Shown here: one piece after another, positions 18,475-26,538 of the stretch | How the letters are laid out: each line of letters starts with the position of its first letter | Position numbering within the stretch: position 1 is the stretch's first letter | Source: an uncultured Desulfosarcina sp. | GTDB lineage: Bacteria > Desulfobacterota > Desulfobacteria > Desulfobacterales > Desulfosarcinaceae | Direction of reading: 5' to 3' | DNA length: 64,000 nt | Assembly: GCF_963668215.1 (NCBI RefSeq) | Contig: NZ_OY764190.1 | Span: forward strand, 5,766,001-5,830,000 | The notes under the pieces: model-generated | Database searches by the model: none | Seen by the model: the letters and a program-made list of their open reading frames with translations, nothing else | Told to the model about the DNA's origin: nothing | Program-made: the position numbers and the translations under genes

Positions 18475-19326
18475 ATGAGTAAAAAGAAAATGACCCGCTT
18501 CGATTTGCAGAAAATGAAGCAGGAAAGCAAAAAGGCCGTCTGGATTACCGCTTACGACTACTGGACCGCTTCTTTTGCCGAAGAGGCCGGGATGGACATG
18601 ATTCTCGTCGGCGACTCGCTGGGCATGTGCATCTACGGCTACAGCGGCACGGTGCCGGTAACCATGGACCAGTGCATCTGGCACAGCGAGGGGGTTCGGC
18701 GCGGCGCACCCAACACCTTTATTATCGGCGACATGCCCTTTTTGTCCTACCAGGTCAGTGTACCGGAGGCGGTCCGCAACGCCGGCCGGTTCCACAAGGA
18801 AGCCGGCGTCGATGCCATCAAACTGGAGGGCGGCGTCCGCGTATGCCCCCAGATTCAGGCCATTGCCGACGGCGGCATGCTGGTCATGGGCCACATTGGC
18901 TTGACTCCCCAGAGTTCCGGCCAGCAGGGCGGCTTCAAGGCCCAGGGACGCACGGCTGAAGCAGCCCGGGATCTGATTGCCGATGCAAAGGCCATCGAAG
19001 CGGCGGGCGCTTTTGCCCTGCTGGTGGAAGCGGTGCCGCCGGAGGTCTGCGGGATTATCCGCAATACCTTGAATATTCCGGTCTACAGCATTGGGGCCGG
19101 ATGGGAAGCCGACGGACAGCTCATGATCTGCAGCGACGTCCTGGGGATCTTTCAGGCCTTCACCCCGAAATTCGTCAAAAAATACGAGAACCTGGGCGCC
19201 AAAACGGTTACGGCCTTCAAGCAATATGTCGAAGATGCCCGTGGCGGGAAATTTCCGGCCGAGGAGCACGCCTATAAGATGGTGGACGGCGAGTTGGAGA
19301 AGCTCAAAAACCTGCTCGAATCCTGA
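18475..19326 (+). CDS. PanB-like ketopantoate hydroxymethyltransferase homologue
   Basis: 283 aa, TIM barrel of the PEP mutase/isocitrate lyase superfamily, best match PanB. The residues that bind Mg and 3-methyl-2-oxobutanoate in PanB are kept: Asp in ILVGDSLGM, Asp in IIGDMPF, Lys in AIKLEGG and Glu in LVEAVPPEV. PanB makes ketopantoate with methylene-tetrahydrofolate. No panC, panD or panE is nearby, and the gene sits second in an IclR-led catabolic operon, so it may instead run an aldol or retro-aldol step on a catabolic 2-oxo acid. RBS GAGGAGAAG. Confidence 0.8.
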   Translation: MSKKKMTRFDLQKMKQESKKAVWITAYDYWTASFAEEAGMDMILVGDSLGMCIYGYSGTVPVTMDQCIWHSEGVRRGAPNTFIIGDMPFLSYQVSVPEAVRNAGRFHKEAGVDAIKLEGGVRVCPQIQAIADGGMLVMGHIGLTPQSSGQQGGFKAQGRTAEAARDLIADAKAIEAAGAFALLVEAVPPEVCGIIRNTLNIPVYSIGAGWEADGQLMICSDVLGIFQAFTPKFVKKYENLGAKTVTAFKQYVEDARGGKFPAEEHAYKMVDGELEKLKNLLES

Positions 19327-19409
19327 TCAACCGACTAAGAACCGATGTAACAAAACCAAAAATCTGTCCGCAAACGGACGAGAAAAGATTTCAATCGATG
19401 GAGGAAAAC

Positions 19410-20360
19410 ATGTCTGATGTACTGAAAACGATTCGCGACTATATGGAAAAAAAAGGCATCCCCGGCCGGGACGCTTATGACCTGCCCACCTCGGCCAAAT
19501 CCTTTCCCGACGGCGCCAATTATCGCATAGAAATTGCCGGGGTGGAGCGGGCTTCTACCATGGAGGCGATGATCGACGAAGCCCGCAAGCGCAATGTGAC
19601 CATTCACCGCTGTATTGCCGCCGTGGGCGGATCCACCTACTGCGATTTCCAGGAACTCAAGGACATGGCCCAGATGGCCAGGGACGAGAAGATCGAAGTG
19701 GTCATGACCGTCGGCCACCGCAAAGGCTGGGACCCGGGCTCCAAGGAGATCGCCACGTCCGAAGGCGCCATGCAGGGCTTCCGCCTGAGAGGATCGGACA
19801 ACATCTCTTACCATATCGCCGATATCATGCGAAACATCGAGGCCGGCCACCGCGGTTTTCTGGTTTACGACGAAGGCGTTCTCTCCATCTTGAACGGCAT
19901 GCGCGAGGAAGGCCTGATCCCGGCGGAAACGATTTTCAAGTTTTCCGTTTTCGGCGGATACTGCAGCGGCGCCGGCGCCAAGGTGATCGAGTCCATGGGC
20001 GCCAACTCCATGAACCCCATATCGGATGTCTCCCTGCCGATTCTGGGCTCCATCCGCCAGGCGGCCGACCTGCCGCTGGACGTTTACATGATCATCGTGG
20101 ATTCCTTCGGCGGCATGTTCCGGGCCTACGAGGCGCCCGAAATCGCCCGTGTGGCCTCCCCGTGCTACTTCAAATTCGAACCGGGCACCTCGGAGGGCGA
20201 TATCTACAAGCCATGGATCACCGAAGAGTGGCACCAGAACCTTATTCGCCAGAAAGTCAAAATCGCCTCCATTGTCATGGAAATCATGCAAAAGCATGCC
20301 CCTGAATTGAAAACGTCCCCCAAGGGGCCGGCGGACCTGGTTCTGCCGGTGGTGGCGTAA
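19410..20360 (+). CDS. unrecognised 316-aa cytoplasmic protein, possible TIM barrel
   Basis: I do not recognise a firm family. The protein has no signal or TM. Alternating strands and helices (RNVTIHRCIAAVGGSTY, KIEVVMTVGHRKGW, GFLVYDEGVL, KFSVFGGYCSGAG, LPLDVYMIIVDSFGG) suggest a TIM barrel, perhaps of the U32-peptidase or aldolase type. Conserved-looking acidic and Gly-rich strand ends could form an active site. The ATG at 19410 has GGAGG 5 nt upstream; an in-frame ATG at 19398 overlaps that RBS and is less likely. It lies between the PanB-like gene and an aminotransferase, so a step in the same pathway is inferred. Confidence 0.7.
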   Translation: MSDVLKTIRDYMEKKGIPGRDAYDLPTSAKSFPDGANYRIEIAGVERASTMEAMIDEARKRNVTIHRCIAAVGGSTYCDFQELKDMAQMARDEKIEVVMTVGHRKGWDPGSKEIATSEGAMQGFRLRGSDNISYHIADIMRNIEAGHRGFLVYDEGVLSILNGMREEGLIPAETIFKFSVFGGYCSGAGAKVIESMGANSMNPISDVSLPILGSIRQAADLPLDVYMIIVDSFGGMFRAYEAPEIARVASPCYFKFEPGTSEGDIYKPWITEEWHQNLIRQKVKIASIVMEIMQKHAPELKTSPKGPADLVLPVVA

Positions 20361-20371
20361 TTGTTTAAGAG

Positions 20372-20395
20372 CAATGGGTGCGCACCCGTACATTG
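20372..20395. repeat. intercistronic inverted repeat
   Basis: CAATG (20372-20376) is mirrored by CATTG (20391-20395) around a perfect 12-bp palindrome GGGTGCGCACCC (20376-20387). It lies in the 50-bp gap before the aminotransferase. It could be a processing or attenuation hairpin or a protein-binding dyad; no T-run follows, so it is not a classical terminator. Confidence 0.4.
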
Positions 20396-20410
20396 AAGAG
20401 GAATAGCTGA

Positions 20411-21583
20411 ATGACAACGACCAATTATCTGTCCGACCGCACCCATGAGGTGGAGTGGTCGGGCATCCGCATCATGTTTGCCCTGGCCGAAGAGGTCCCT
20501 GATGTCGTCAACCTGGGCATCGGCCAGCCCGACTTCGACACACCCGAGTTCATTCGTGACGCCGCCAAAACGGCCCTGGACGAGGGATACACCCGCTATC
20601 CCCCGGCCAAGGGGTTTGCCGACCTGCGCCGGGCCATCGCCCGCAAGGTGAAGGAAGAAAACGGCCTTACTGCCGATCCGGACACGGAGGTCTATGTGGC
20701 CGTGGGCGCCATGCAGGTGATCTTCAACACCTGCCTGCACCTGCTCAATGCCGGGGACGAGGTGATCGTCACCGATCCGGGGTACGACTACTACTCCCAG
20801 ATCCGCCTTTTCGGCGGCGTGCCGGTGCCCGTGGCCACCCACGAATCCAACGGGTTCAAGGTCGATCCGGCCGATATCCGGGCCGCCATCACGGACAAGA
20901 CCAAGTTGATGATCCTCAACACCCCCTGCAACCCCACCGGGGCGATTTTCGACGAGGAAATCCTGCGGGAAATCGCCGCTATGGCCATCGAGAACGACAT
21001 CTGGGTACTCTCGGATGAACCCTACGAGCACATCCTGTTCGACGGCCACCGGCATACGAGCATCGGTTCTCTGGAAGGGATGGCCGAACGCACCATCTCG
21101 GCCTTCACCCTTTCCAAGTCGTACGCCATGACCGGTTGGCGGGTGGGGTACACAGTGGCCCCCAAAGCGGTCATCGACGAGATGGAAAAACTGATGGAAC
21201 ACATGGTCTCGGGTGTAACCGCCGTGGCCCAGCGCGCCGCCCTGGCCGCCATCACCGCGCCCCAGGACTGTGTGCGGGGAATGGTCGCCACCTATGCCAA
21301 GCGGCGCGAACTGGTCTACGAGGGCCTCAACGCCATCGACGGCATCGGGTGCATCAAACCGGAATCGACCTTTTACGCCTTTCCCAACATCTCCTCGTGC
21401 GGTCTCTCTTCCTGGGATTTTGCCAAGTACCTGGTCAAGGAGCACCAGGTGGCCGTCGTTCCCGGCAGTATTTTCGGCAAGGCCGGCGAAGGCTATGTCC
21501 GGCTCTCTTTTGCCGCCGGCATGGAGCAGTTGCAGGAGGGAATCGACCGCATCGGCCGGGGAGTAGCGGCCCTCAAGAAATGA
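20411..21583 (+). CDS. class I/II PLP aminotransferase
   Basis: 390 aa, aspartate-aminotransferase-like fold I. Visible landmarks are NLGIGQPDFDTPEFI, the NTPCNPTGAIF substrate/PLP region, the Asp in LSDEPYEHILFDG, the PLP-binding Lys in TLSKSYAMTGWRVGY and the C-terminal substrate Arg in YVRLSFA. It moves an amino group between an amino acid and a 2-oxo acid in the cytosol. In known ectoine pathways the aminotransferase is class III (DoeD), so if the island handles ectoine this would be a substitute enzyme. Fourth gene of the operon, with GAGGAA before its ATG. Confidence 0.9.
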   Translation: MTTTNYLSDRTHEVEWSGIRIMFALAEEVPDVVNLGIGQPDFDTPEFIRDAAKTALDEGYTRYPPAKGFADLRRAIARKVKEENGLTADPDTEVYVAVGAMQVIFNTCLHLLNAGDEVIVTDPGYDYYSQIRLFGGVPVPVATHESNGFKVDPADIRAAITDKTKLMILNTPCNPTGAIFDEEILREIAAMAIENDIWVLSDEPYEHILFDGHRHTSIGSLEGMAERTISAFTLSKSYAMTGWRVGYTVAPKAVIDEMEKLMEHMVSGVTAVAQRAALAAITAPQDCVRGMVATYAKRRELVYEGLNAIDGIGCIKPESTFYAFPNISSCGLSSWDFAKYLVKEHQVAVVPGSIFGKAGEGYVRLSFAAGMEQLQEGIDRIGRGVAALKK

Positions 21584-21613
21584 CGGTCCCGAGAGAATAA
21601 AGGAGAAACAATC

Positions 21614-22789
21614 ATGGCCCTGTTTGCCAAAGAAGAATATCTCAATCGACTGAAGCGGACCAAAGCGCGCATGGGCGAGGCCGGAATCGACGTGCTGGTA
21701 TCCTCGGATCCGGCCAACATGAACTACCTGACCGGCTACGACGGCTGGTCCTTTTACGTGCCCCAGTGCGTGGTGGTCAGCCTGGATGCCGACACTCCGA
21801 TCTGGATCGGACGCAACATGGACGTGGCCGGCGCCCGGCACACGACGTTCCTTCCCGAATCCGATATCATCGGCTATCCCGAGAACTACATCCAGACCCT
21901 GGAACGGCATCCCATGAATTTCGTGGGGGACGTCATCGCCGAGCGCGGCTGGGGTCAAAAGACCGTGGGCGTGGAGATGGACGCCTATTACTTTTCGGCC
22001 AGGGGCTATGCAGAGTTGCAGAAGCACCTGCCCGGCGCCCGTTTCGCCAATGCCGACCTGCTGGTCAACTGGGTCCGCCTGATCAAATCGGACGCCGAGA
22101 TCGCCCTGATGCGCGAGGCCGGCCAGATCGCCAACCGGGTTATGACCACGGCCATCGAGCGATTGGAACCGGGCGTTCGCGAGTGCGACGCCGTGGCCGC
22201 CGTCTATCAGGCCCAGATGTCGGGAACCGCCGAATTCGGCGGCGACTACCCGGCCATCGTGCCCATGATGCCTACAGGCGAAAAGACATCGGCCCCCCAT
22301 CTGACCTGGACGGATGCTCCCTATGAGAATGAGCAGATGGTCAACCTGGAACTGGCCGCCTGCCGGCACCGCTACCACTGCCCCATCGCTCGCACGGCCT
22401 ACCTGGGCAAAAATCCGCCGGCCAAGCTGGTGGAACTGGCCGAGCGCACCGTGGAAGGGCTCAACCTCACCCTGGAATCCATCCGACCCGACATGCGTGC
22501 AGAAGAGGTGGAACGGGTCTGGCGCAAGCACATCGCCAAATTCGGCCTGGAGAAAGAATCGCGCATCGGTTACGCCATGGGCCTCAATTACCCGCCGGAC
22601 TGGGGCGAGCACACCGCCAGCCTGCGCCCCGGCGATCAAACTGTTCTGAAACCCAACATGACCTTTCACATGATCCTGGGCATGTGGATGGACAACTACG
22701 GTTTCGAATGCAGCGAATCCTTTCGCGTTAGCGAGAACGGATGCGAAACCTTTTCCTCCGTACCCCGGAAACTCTTCGTCAAAGAGTAA
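21614..22789 (+). CDS. doeA: M24-family ectoine hydrolase-like protein (copy 1)
   Basis: 391 aa, creatinase/prolidase fold: creatinase-N domain (about 8-150) with DPANMNYLTGYDGWSFYV, then the pita-bread domain (155-391). The metal-ligand pattern of true M24 aminopeptidases is broken: the first Asp site reads Glu246 in NLELAAC and the second reads Pro in YHCPIART. This fits metal-free creatinase or ectoine hydrolase (DoeA/EutD), which opens ectoine to N-acetyl-2,4-diaminobutyrate. EutB- and EutC-like neighbours and a TRAP transporter support that family. RBS AAAGGAGAAA. A near relative lies at 30766-31950. The substrate is inferred, not proven. Confidence 0.75.
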   Translation: MALFAKEEYLNRLKRTKARMGEAGIDVLVSSDPANMNYLTGYDGWSFYVPQCVVVSLDADTPIWIGRNMDVAGARHTTFLPESDIIGYPENYIQTLERHPMNFVGDVIAERGWGQKTVGVEMDAYYFSARGYAELQKHLPGARFANADLLVNWVRLIKSDAEIALMREAGQIANRVMTTAIERLEPGVRECDAVAAVYQAQMSGTAEFGGDYPAIVPMMPTGEKTSAPHLTWTDAPYENEQMVNLELAACRHRYHCPIARTAYLGKNPPAKLVELAERTVEGLNLTLESIRPDMRAEEVERVWRKHIAKFGLEKESRIGYAMGLNYPPDWGEHTASLRPGDQTVLKPNMTFHMILGMWMDNYGFECSESFRVSENGCETFSSVPRKLFVKE

Positions 22790-22802
22790 AAGGGATGCGA
22801 CC

Positions 22803-23534
22803 ATGATCTACCGGGCCAGACCAGGGCAGGCGAGCAGCGGCGAAGTCATCGGCATTTTGCTGCTGGACACCTCGGTGCCCTTCATACCGGGGGACGTGGC
22901 CAATGCCACGACCTACGATTTCCCGGTGCGTTTTCGCAAAGTCGAGGGCTTTTCCGTGGCGCGGGCCATCGGCAAGGATCCTGCGATATACGAAGCTTTG
23001 CTTGCCGCGGCCCGGGATCTGGTCGATCAGGGCGTGCGGGCGGTGACCGGTGACTGCGGTTTCATGGCCTTTCACCAGCGGCATCTGGCCGAGGACCTGT
23101 CGGTTCCGGTATTTCTCTCCAGCCTGCTGCAGATTCCGTTCATCCTCTCGATCCTGGGAGGTGAGAAGAAAGTCGGCGTCATTACGGCCGACAGCCGCAG
23201 CCTGGACGCGGCGCTGCTGGCCGCCATGGGCATAGACGATACAAGCCGGATCGTGGTCGAAGGGCTGGAGACCCGGAAAGCGTTCTACCGCTTTGCCATC
23301 GAAGAATCGGGAACCCTGGATCCGGCTGAGGTGGAGGCCGAGATGGTCGATGCCGGGCGGAAGCTGGTGGCCGGAGACGATGCCATCGGCGCCCTGCTGC
23401 TGGAGTGCAGCCTGTTGCCGCCCTACGCAGCGGCCGTGCAGGCGGCGGTTCATCTGCCGGTTTTCGATTATGTTACGATGATCAACTTCGTATTTTCGGC
23501 CATGGTCAGACGGCCATACAAGGGCTTTATTTAA
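22803..23534 (+). CDS. Asp/Glu racemase-superfamily protein (EutA-like by context)
   Basis: 243 aa. The two cysteines typical of cofactor-independent racemases, maleate isomerases and EutA are present in TGDCGFMAF (about residue 83) and LLLECSLLPPYAA (about 202), and VGVITADSR resembles the second-domain phosphate/carboxylate loop. It could racemise or isomerise an amino-acid intermediate. In hydroxyectoine utilisation clusters a member of this superfamily (EutA) accompanies EutB and EutC, which are encoded 5-7 kb downstream here. The stop is 2 nt before the next start, so the operon is tight. Confidence 0.72.
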   Translation: MIYRARPGQASSGEVIGILLLDTSVPFIPGDVANATTYDFPVRFRKVEGFSVARAIGKDPAIYEALLAAARDLVDQGVRAVTGDCGFMAFHQRHLAEDLSVPVFLSSLLQIPFILSILGGEKKVGVITADSRSLDAALLAAMGIDDTSRIVVEGLETRKAFYRFAIEESGTLDPAEVEAEMVDAGRKLVAGDDAIGALLLECSLLPPYAAAVQAAVHLPVFDYVTMINFVFSAMVRRPYKGFI

Positions 23535-23536
23535 GA

Positions 23537-24769
23537 ATGGACAAGCAGATATCCGAACAGATCGAAGCCTGCCGGGACGAACTGATCGCGCTGCGCAGGG
23601 ATTTCCACCAGCATCCCGAGCTGGGATTCGAAGAGCATCGCACCGCACAGGTGATCGAAGCCTACCTTCAGGACCTGGGGATGGCCACCTGCCGGGTTGC
23701 CAGGACCGGGGTAGTCGCCCTGCTGGAAGGATCGGGTCCCGGTCCGGTGCTGATGCTCAGGGCCGATATGGACGCTTTGCCGGTGACCGAGGAAAACGAG
23801 TTCGCGTACCGTTCCCAAAATCCGGGGGTGATGCACGCCTGCGGCCACGATGCCCACATGGCCATGCTGCTGGTGGCGGCCAAGATTTTGTCGCAGCACA
23901 CGAACGCCTTTGCGGGAACGATTAAATTCGTTTTCCAGCCCAACGAGGAGATCGCCGGCGCCCTTTGCATGATCGAAGAGGGCGTTCTTGAAAGTCCCAC
24001 GGTCGATGCGGTCATGGGCCTGCACGTCTGGACGCCGGTTCCTTCCGGACGGATCGGCATCACCGCCGGCCCGGTGATGGGCGGCCTGGACGTGTTCAAG
24101 ATGACCATTTTCGGAAAAGGGGGGCACACCGGCGTTCCCGAAGATGCCGTGGATCCCATTGCGGCAGCGGCCAACCTGATCCAGACCGTCCAGATGATCC
24201 AGACCCGCGAGATCAGCAACCTCAAGTCCACCATCATCATGTTCGGACGCATCTGCGGCGGCACCAAGAGCAACATCATCCCCGATCAGGTGGAGCTGGA
24301 AGGTTCCATCCGCTTTCTCTACAAAGGGGGGCCGGACAGCGAGGAGCAACCCACCGAGCGGTTCGTCCGCATCGCCGAGCAGGTTTGCCATACCCACCGC
24401 TGCACCTGCAATATCGAGATCGTCCACGAGAACATTCCATTGATCAATGATCCACACATGACTGCCCTGGCCCGCAAGACCGCGGCCGACGTTTTCGGCT
24501 ACCCGGCGGCCGTGATCGACAACGTCACCATGGCCAGCGAGGATTTTTCCGAGTTCAGCGAACGCGTCCCCGGCGTGTTCATGTTTCTGGGAACCGGCAA
24601 TGCCCAAAAGGGCACGACCGTTTCCCACCACAACCCGCGCTTTGACATCGATGAAGACGTCCTACCCAGCGGGGTCGCCATGCACGTGCACGGCGCCTTG
24701 AATTATTTCAACGCAAGCGACAATGGAAAAGGAGGTGAGCGCACAGCCCAACATTCATCCGAGCAATAA
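23537..24769 (+). CDS. M20-family amidohydrolase
   Basis: 410 aa. It has the M20D (hippurate hydrolase / N-acyl-amino-acid hydrolase) pattern: LRRDFHQHPELGFEEH, the metal-binding MHACGHDAHMAMLL, the catalytic Glu in QPNEEI, a dimerisation domain (about 190-300) and the final SHHNPRFDIDED ligand. These cytosolic di-metal enzymes remove acyl groups from amino acids. If the neighbouring M24 proteins make N-acetyl-diaminobutyrate, this enzyme would do the deacetylation otherwise done by DoeB/EutE, which belongs to a different family (AstE/aspartoacylase). I chose the ATG at 23537, 2 nt after the previous stop. Confidence 0.88.
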   Translation: MDKQISEQIEACRDELIALRRDFHQHPELGFEEHRTAQVIEAYLQDLGMATCRVARTGVVALLEGSGPGPVLMLRADMDALPVTEENEFAYRSQNPGVMHACGHDAHMAMLLVAAKILSQHTNAFAGTIKFVFQPNEEIAGALCMIEEGVLESPTVDAVMGLHVWTPVPSGRIGITAGPVMGGLDVFKMTIFGKGGHTGVPEDAVDPIAAAANLIQTVQMIQTREISNLKSTIIMFGRICGGTKSNIIPDQVELEGSIRFLYKGGPDSEEQPTERFVRIAEQVCHTHRCTCNIEIVHENIPLINDPHMTALARKTAADVFGYPAAVIDNVTMASEDFSEFSERVPGVFMFLGTGNAQKGTTVSHHNPRFDIDEDVLPSGVAMHVHGALNYFNASDNGKGGERTAQHSSEQ

Positions 24770-24822
24770 TAACAACCGCCCCCAGGCTCGCCTGGCGAGC
24801 TGCAGATGAAAGGAGTTGGACC

Positions 24823-25857
24823 ATGAAAAAGATGATGCGTTTAAAAATGGTTAAGTCTTTGCTTACGGCAGTTCTGATAATCACAGCGACAAGTATTGGC
24901 CTGCAGGCAGCAGAATGGAAGTATGCCATGGGAGAGGGAGAGAGCGACCCCCAGGGCATCTATGCGATGGCATTCAAGAGCTATATCGAGGAAAATTCCA
25001 GGCATACCATCAAGATCTATCCGGTCGGAAGCCTCGGCGAAGAGACTGATATGCTGGAACAGACCCGGGCCGGAATCCTTCAGTTTTTGGGACAATCCAC
25101 CGGTTATATGGGCGGTACGATTCCGGAGATGGATCTGTTCACCCTGCCTTATGTTATGCCGACCGATACGAAACAGCTCGATTACTTTTTCAAGAATTCA
25201 AAAGTAATCAACGAAATGCTTCCTGAAATTTTCAGAGAACACGGGCTTGAGCTGCTCTCTATCTTCCCTGAAGGCGAGATGGCGGTGACAACCCTTGTGC
25301 CTTTTCACTCACCGGAAGATTTAAAGGGCAAAAAAATGCGCGTGATGCCGGGGTCCCCCATCCTGGTCGAGACCTACGAAGCGTTCGGCGCTTCACCGGT
25401 TCCCATGAGCTGGGGCGATCTGATTGGCGCCCTAAAAACCAAAATGGTAGATGGCCAGGAAAACCCGACGGTATGGATTCAAGCGTATGATCTGGACAAT
25501 TTGACAAACGTTCTGACATATACCGGACACGGACACTTCAACGCATCCGCGTCAGCAAATAAAAAATTTTTTGATGGCCTGAGCAATCGAGATAAAAAAC
25601 TTGTTCGCGCAGCGGCTGAGCATGCTCACCAGACGATCCTGGAAGAGGCTCAGAAGCTGGATGCTTATGGCCTCGGCCGCATTGTCAGAACCAACCCGAG
25701 CTATAAAATCGTGACCCTTACCGAAGAAGAACGCGCGCCGTTTAAAAAAGCGGCAGAAGCGGTTCAAGCTTCATTCGCATCAAAAAGCGCTTCAAACAAA
25801 AAAGTCTTGGATCAGATGATGAAAGACCTGAAAGAAGCCGAGGCAAACGCCAAATAA
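24823..25857 (+). CDS. dctP: TRAP transporter substrate-binding protein (DctP family)
   Basis: 344 aa with a signal peptide ending near GLQAAEW. The DctP fold shows GSLGEETDMLEQTRAGILQF, LPYVMPT, the conserved ligand-carboxylate Arg in KKMRVMPGSP and MVDGQENPTVWIQAY. It should capture a carboxylated solute in the periplasm for the QM membrane unit. RBS AAAGGAG. The codons are clearly more A/T-rich than in the flanking enzyme genes. A perfect 15-bp hairpin after the stop probably makes this the best-expressed gene of the transporter. The ligand is inferred from context to be an ectoine-like zwitterion. Confidence 0.92.
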   Translation: MKKMMRLKMVKSLLTAVLIITATSIGLQAAEWKYAMGEGESDPQGIYAMAFKSYIEENSRHTIKIYPVGSLGEETDMLEQTRAGILQFLGQSTGYMGGTIPEMDLFTLPYVMPTDTKQLDYFFKNSKVINEMLPEIFREHGLELLSIFPEGEMAVTTLVPFHSPEDLKGKKMRVMPGSPILVETYEAFGASPVPMSWGDLIGALKTKMVDGQENPTVWIQAYDLDNLTNVLTYTGHGHFNASASANKKFFDGLSNRDKKLVRAAAEHAHQTILEEAQKLDAYGLGRIVRTNPSYKIVTLTEEERAPFKKAAEAVQASFASKSASNKKVLDQMMKDLKEAEANAK

Positions 25858-25867
25858 TATCCCCATC

Positions 25868-25901
25868 GATGCGCTGCCGCTCGTTTGAGCGGCAGCGCAT
25901 C
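25868..25901 (+). terminator. intercistronic stem-loop after dctP
   Basis: A perfect 15-bp stem (25868-25882 with 25887-25901) closes a GTTT loop. It starts 11 nt after the dctP stop, and no T-run follows. Such hairpins behind binding-protein genes usually protect the upstream mRNA or partly attenuate transcription, so that far more binding protein than membrane subunit is made. Confidence 0.7.
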
Positions 25902-25956
25902 TTCAATGAATTGCCCCTTTTTCAGGCGCAATCGGTTCTGCTATTCGGGAGAAAAG

Positions 25957-26535
25957 ATGGATGAAGTAGAAGCAAAGGCGACCAATCCGATCTTAAGGGT
26001 ACTCGATTTTACCGATGGGCTCATCAGCAAGTTCGAAGGGATTATGCTGGCACTCGGGGTGATCGCGATGACGATCAACACCATTGCTGCGGTAATCAGC
26101 CGGTATGTTTTCAATAGTGCGATTACCTTCACCGATGAACTGAATATGATTTTCATCGTTGTGGTAACCTACGCCGGGCTGAGCTACGCAGCGCGCAATG
26201 GACGCCATATCCGAATGTCTGCCATCTATGATTCGTTGTCTGCAAAGGCACGCAAGGTGTTAATGATTGTGATGGCTTCGGTGACGTCGGCGTTTATGTT
26301 CCTTCTCTCTTTTTATTCGTACTACTATATTGTTGAAGTCTATGAGAGTGGACGCATTCTGCCGGCATTAGGACTGCCGGTATTTTATATCTACTTGTGG
26401 GCGCCCGTTGGTTTTTTTCTGACAGGATTGCAGTACGCGTTTACGGTGGTTAAAAACCTGACCGAAAGCGATGTCTATCTTTCTACTCATATCAAAGATG
26501 GATATTCCGACACTGCCAGCGACATTGAGATGTAA
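25957..26535 (+). CDS. dctQ: TRAP transporter small membrane subunit (DctQ)
   Basis: 192 aa with four predicted TMs (about 25-48, 60-80, 97-122, 138-162) and the DctQ pattern SRYVFNSAITFTDELN followed by YAGLSYAARNGRHIRM. It pairs with DctM to form the Na+-coupled membrane unit. The ATG at 25957 follows GGGAGAAAAG; the frame opens earlier inside the hairpin region, but that start has no RBS. It ends 3 nt before dctM. Confidence 0.9.
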   Translation: MDEVEAKATNPILRVLDFTDGLISKFEGIMLALGVIAMTINTIAAVISRYVFNSAITFTDELNMIFIVVVTYAGLSYAARNGRHIRMSAIYDSLSAKARKVLMIVMASVTSAFMFLLSFYSYYYIVEVYESGRILPALGLPVFYIYLWAPVGFFLTGLQYAFTVVKNLTESDVYLSTHIKDGYSDTASDIEM

Positions 26536-26538
26536 GGT

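Noticed and set aside
20204..22804. 866-codon open frame on the minus strand opposite the aminotransferase and M24 genes
   Set aside because: It mirrors genes with clear families and start sites, its translation is His/Gly/Val-rich without domains, and such frames arise from G/C-ending codons on the true strand.
23537..24769. Naming the M20 enzyme DoeB/EutE
   Set aside because: DoeB/EutE belongs to the AstE/aspartoacylase family; this protein has M20 metal motifs. Only an equivalent role can be suggested.
24771..24805. GCTCGCCTGGCGAGC as a terminator before dctP
   Set aside because: The stem is short (5-7 bp with a tiny loop), with no T-run; it may be chance in GC-rich sequence.
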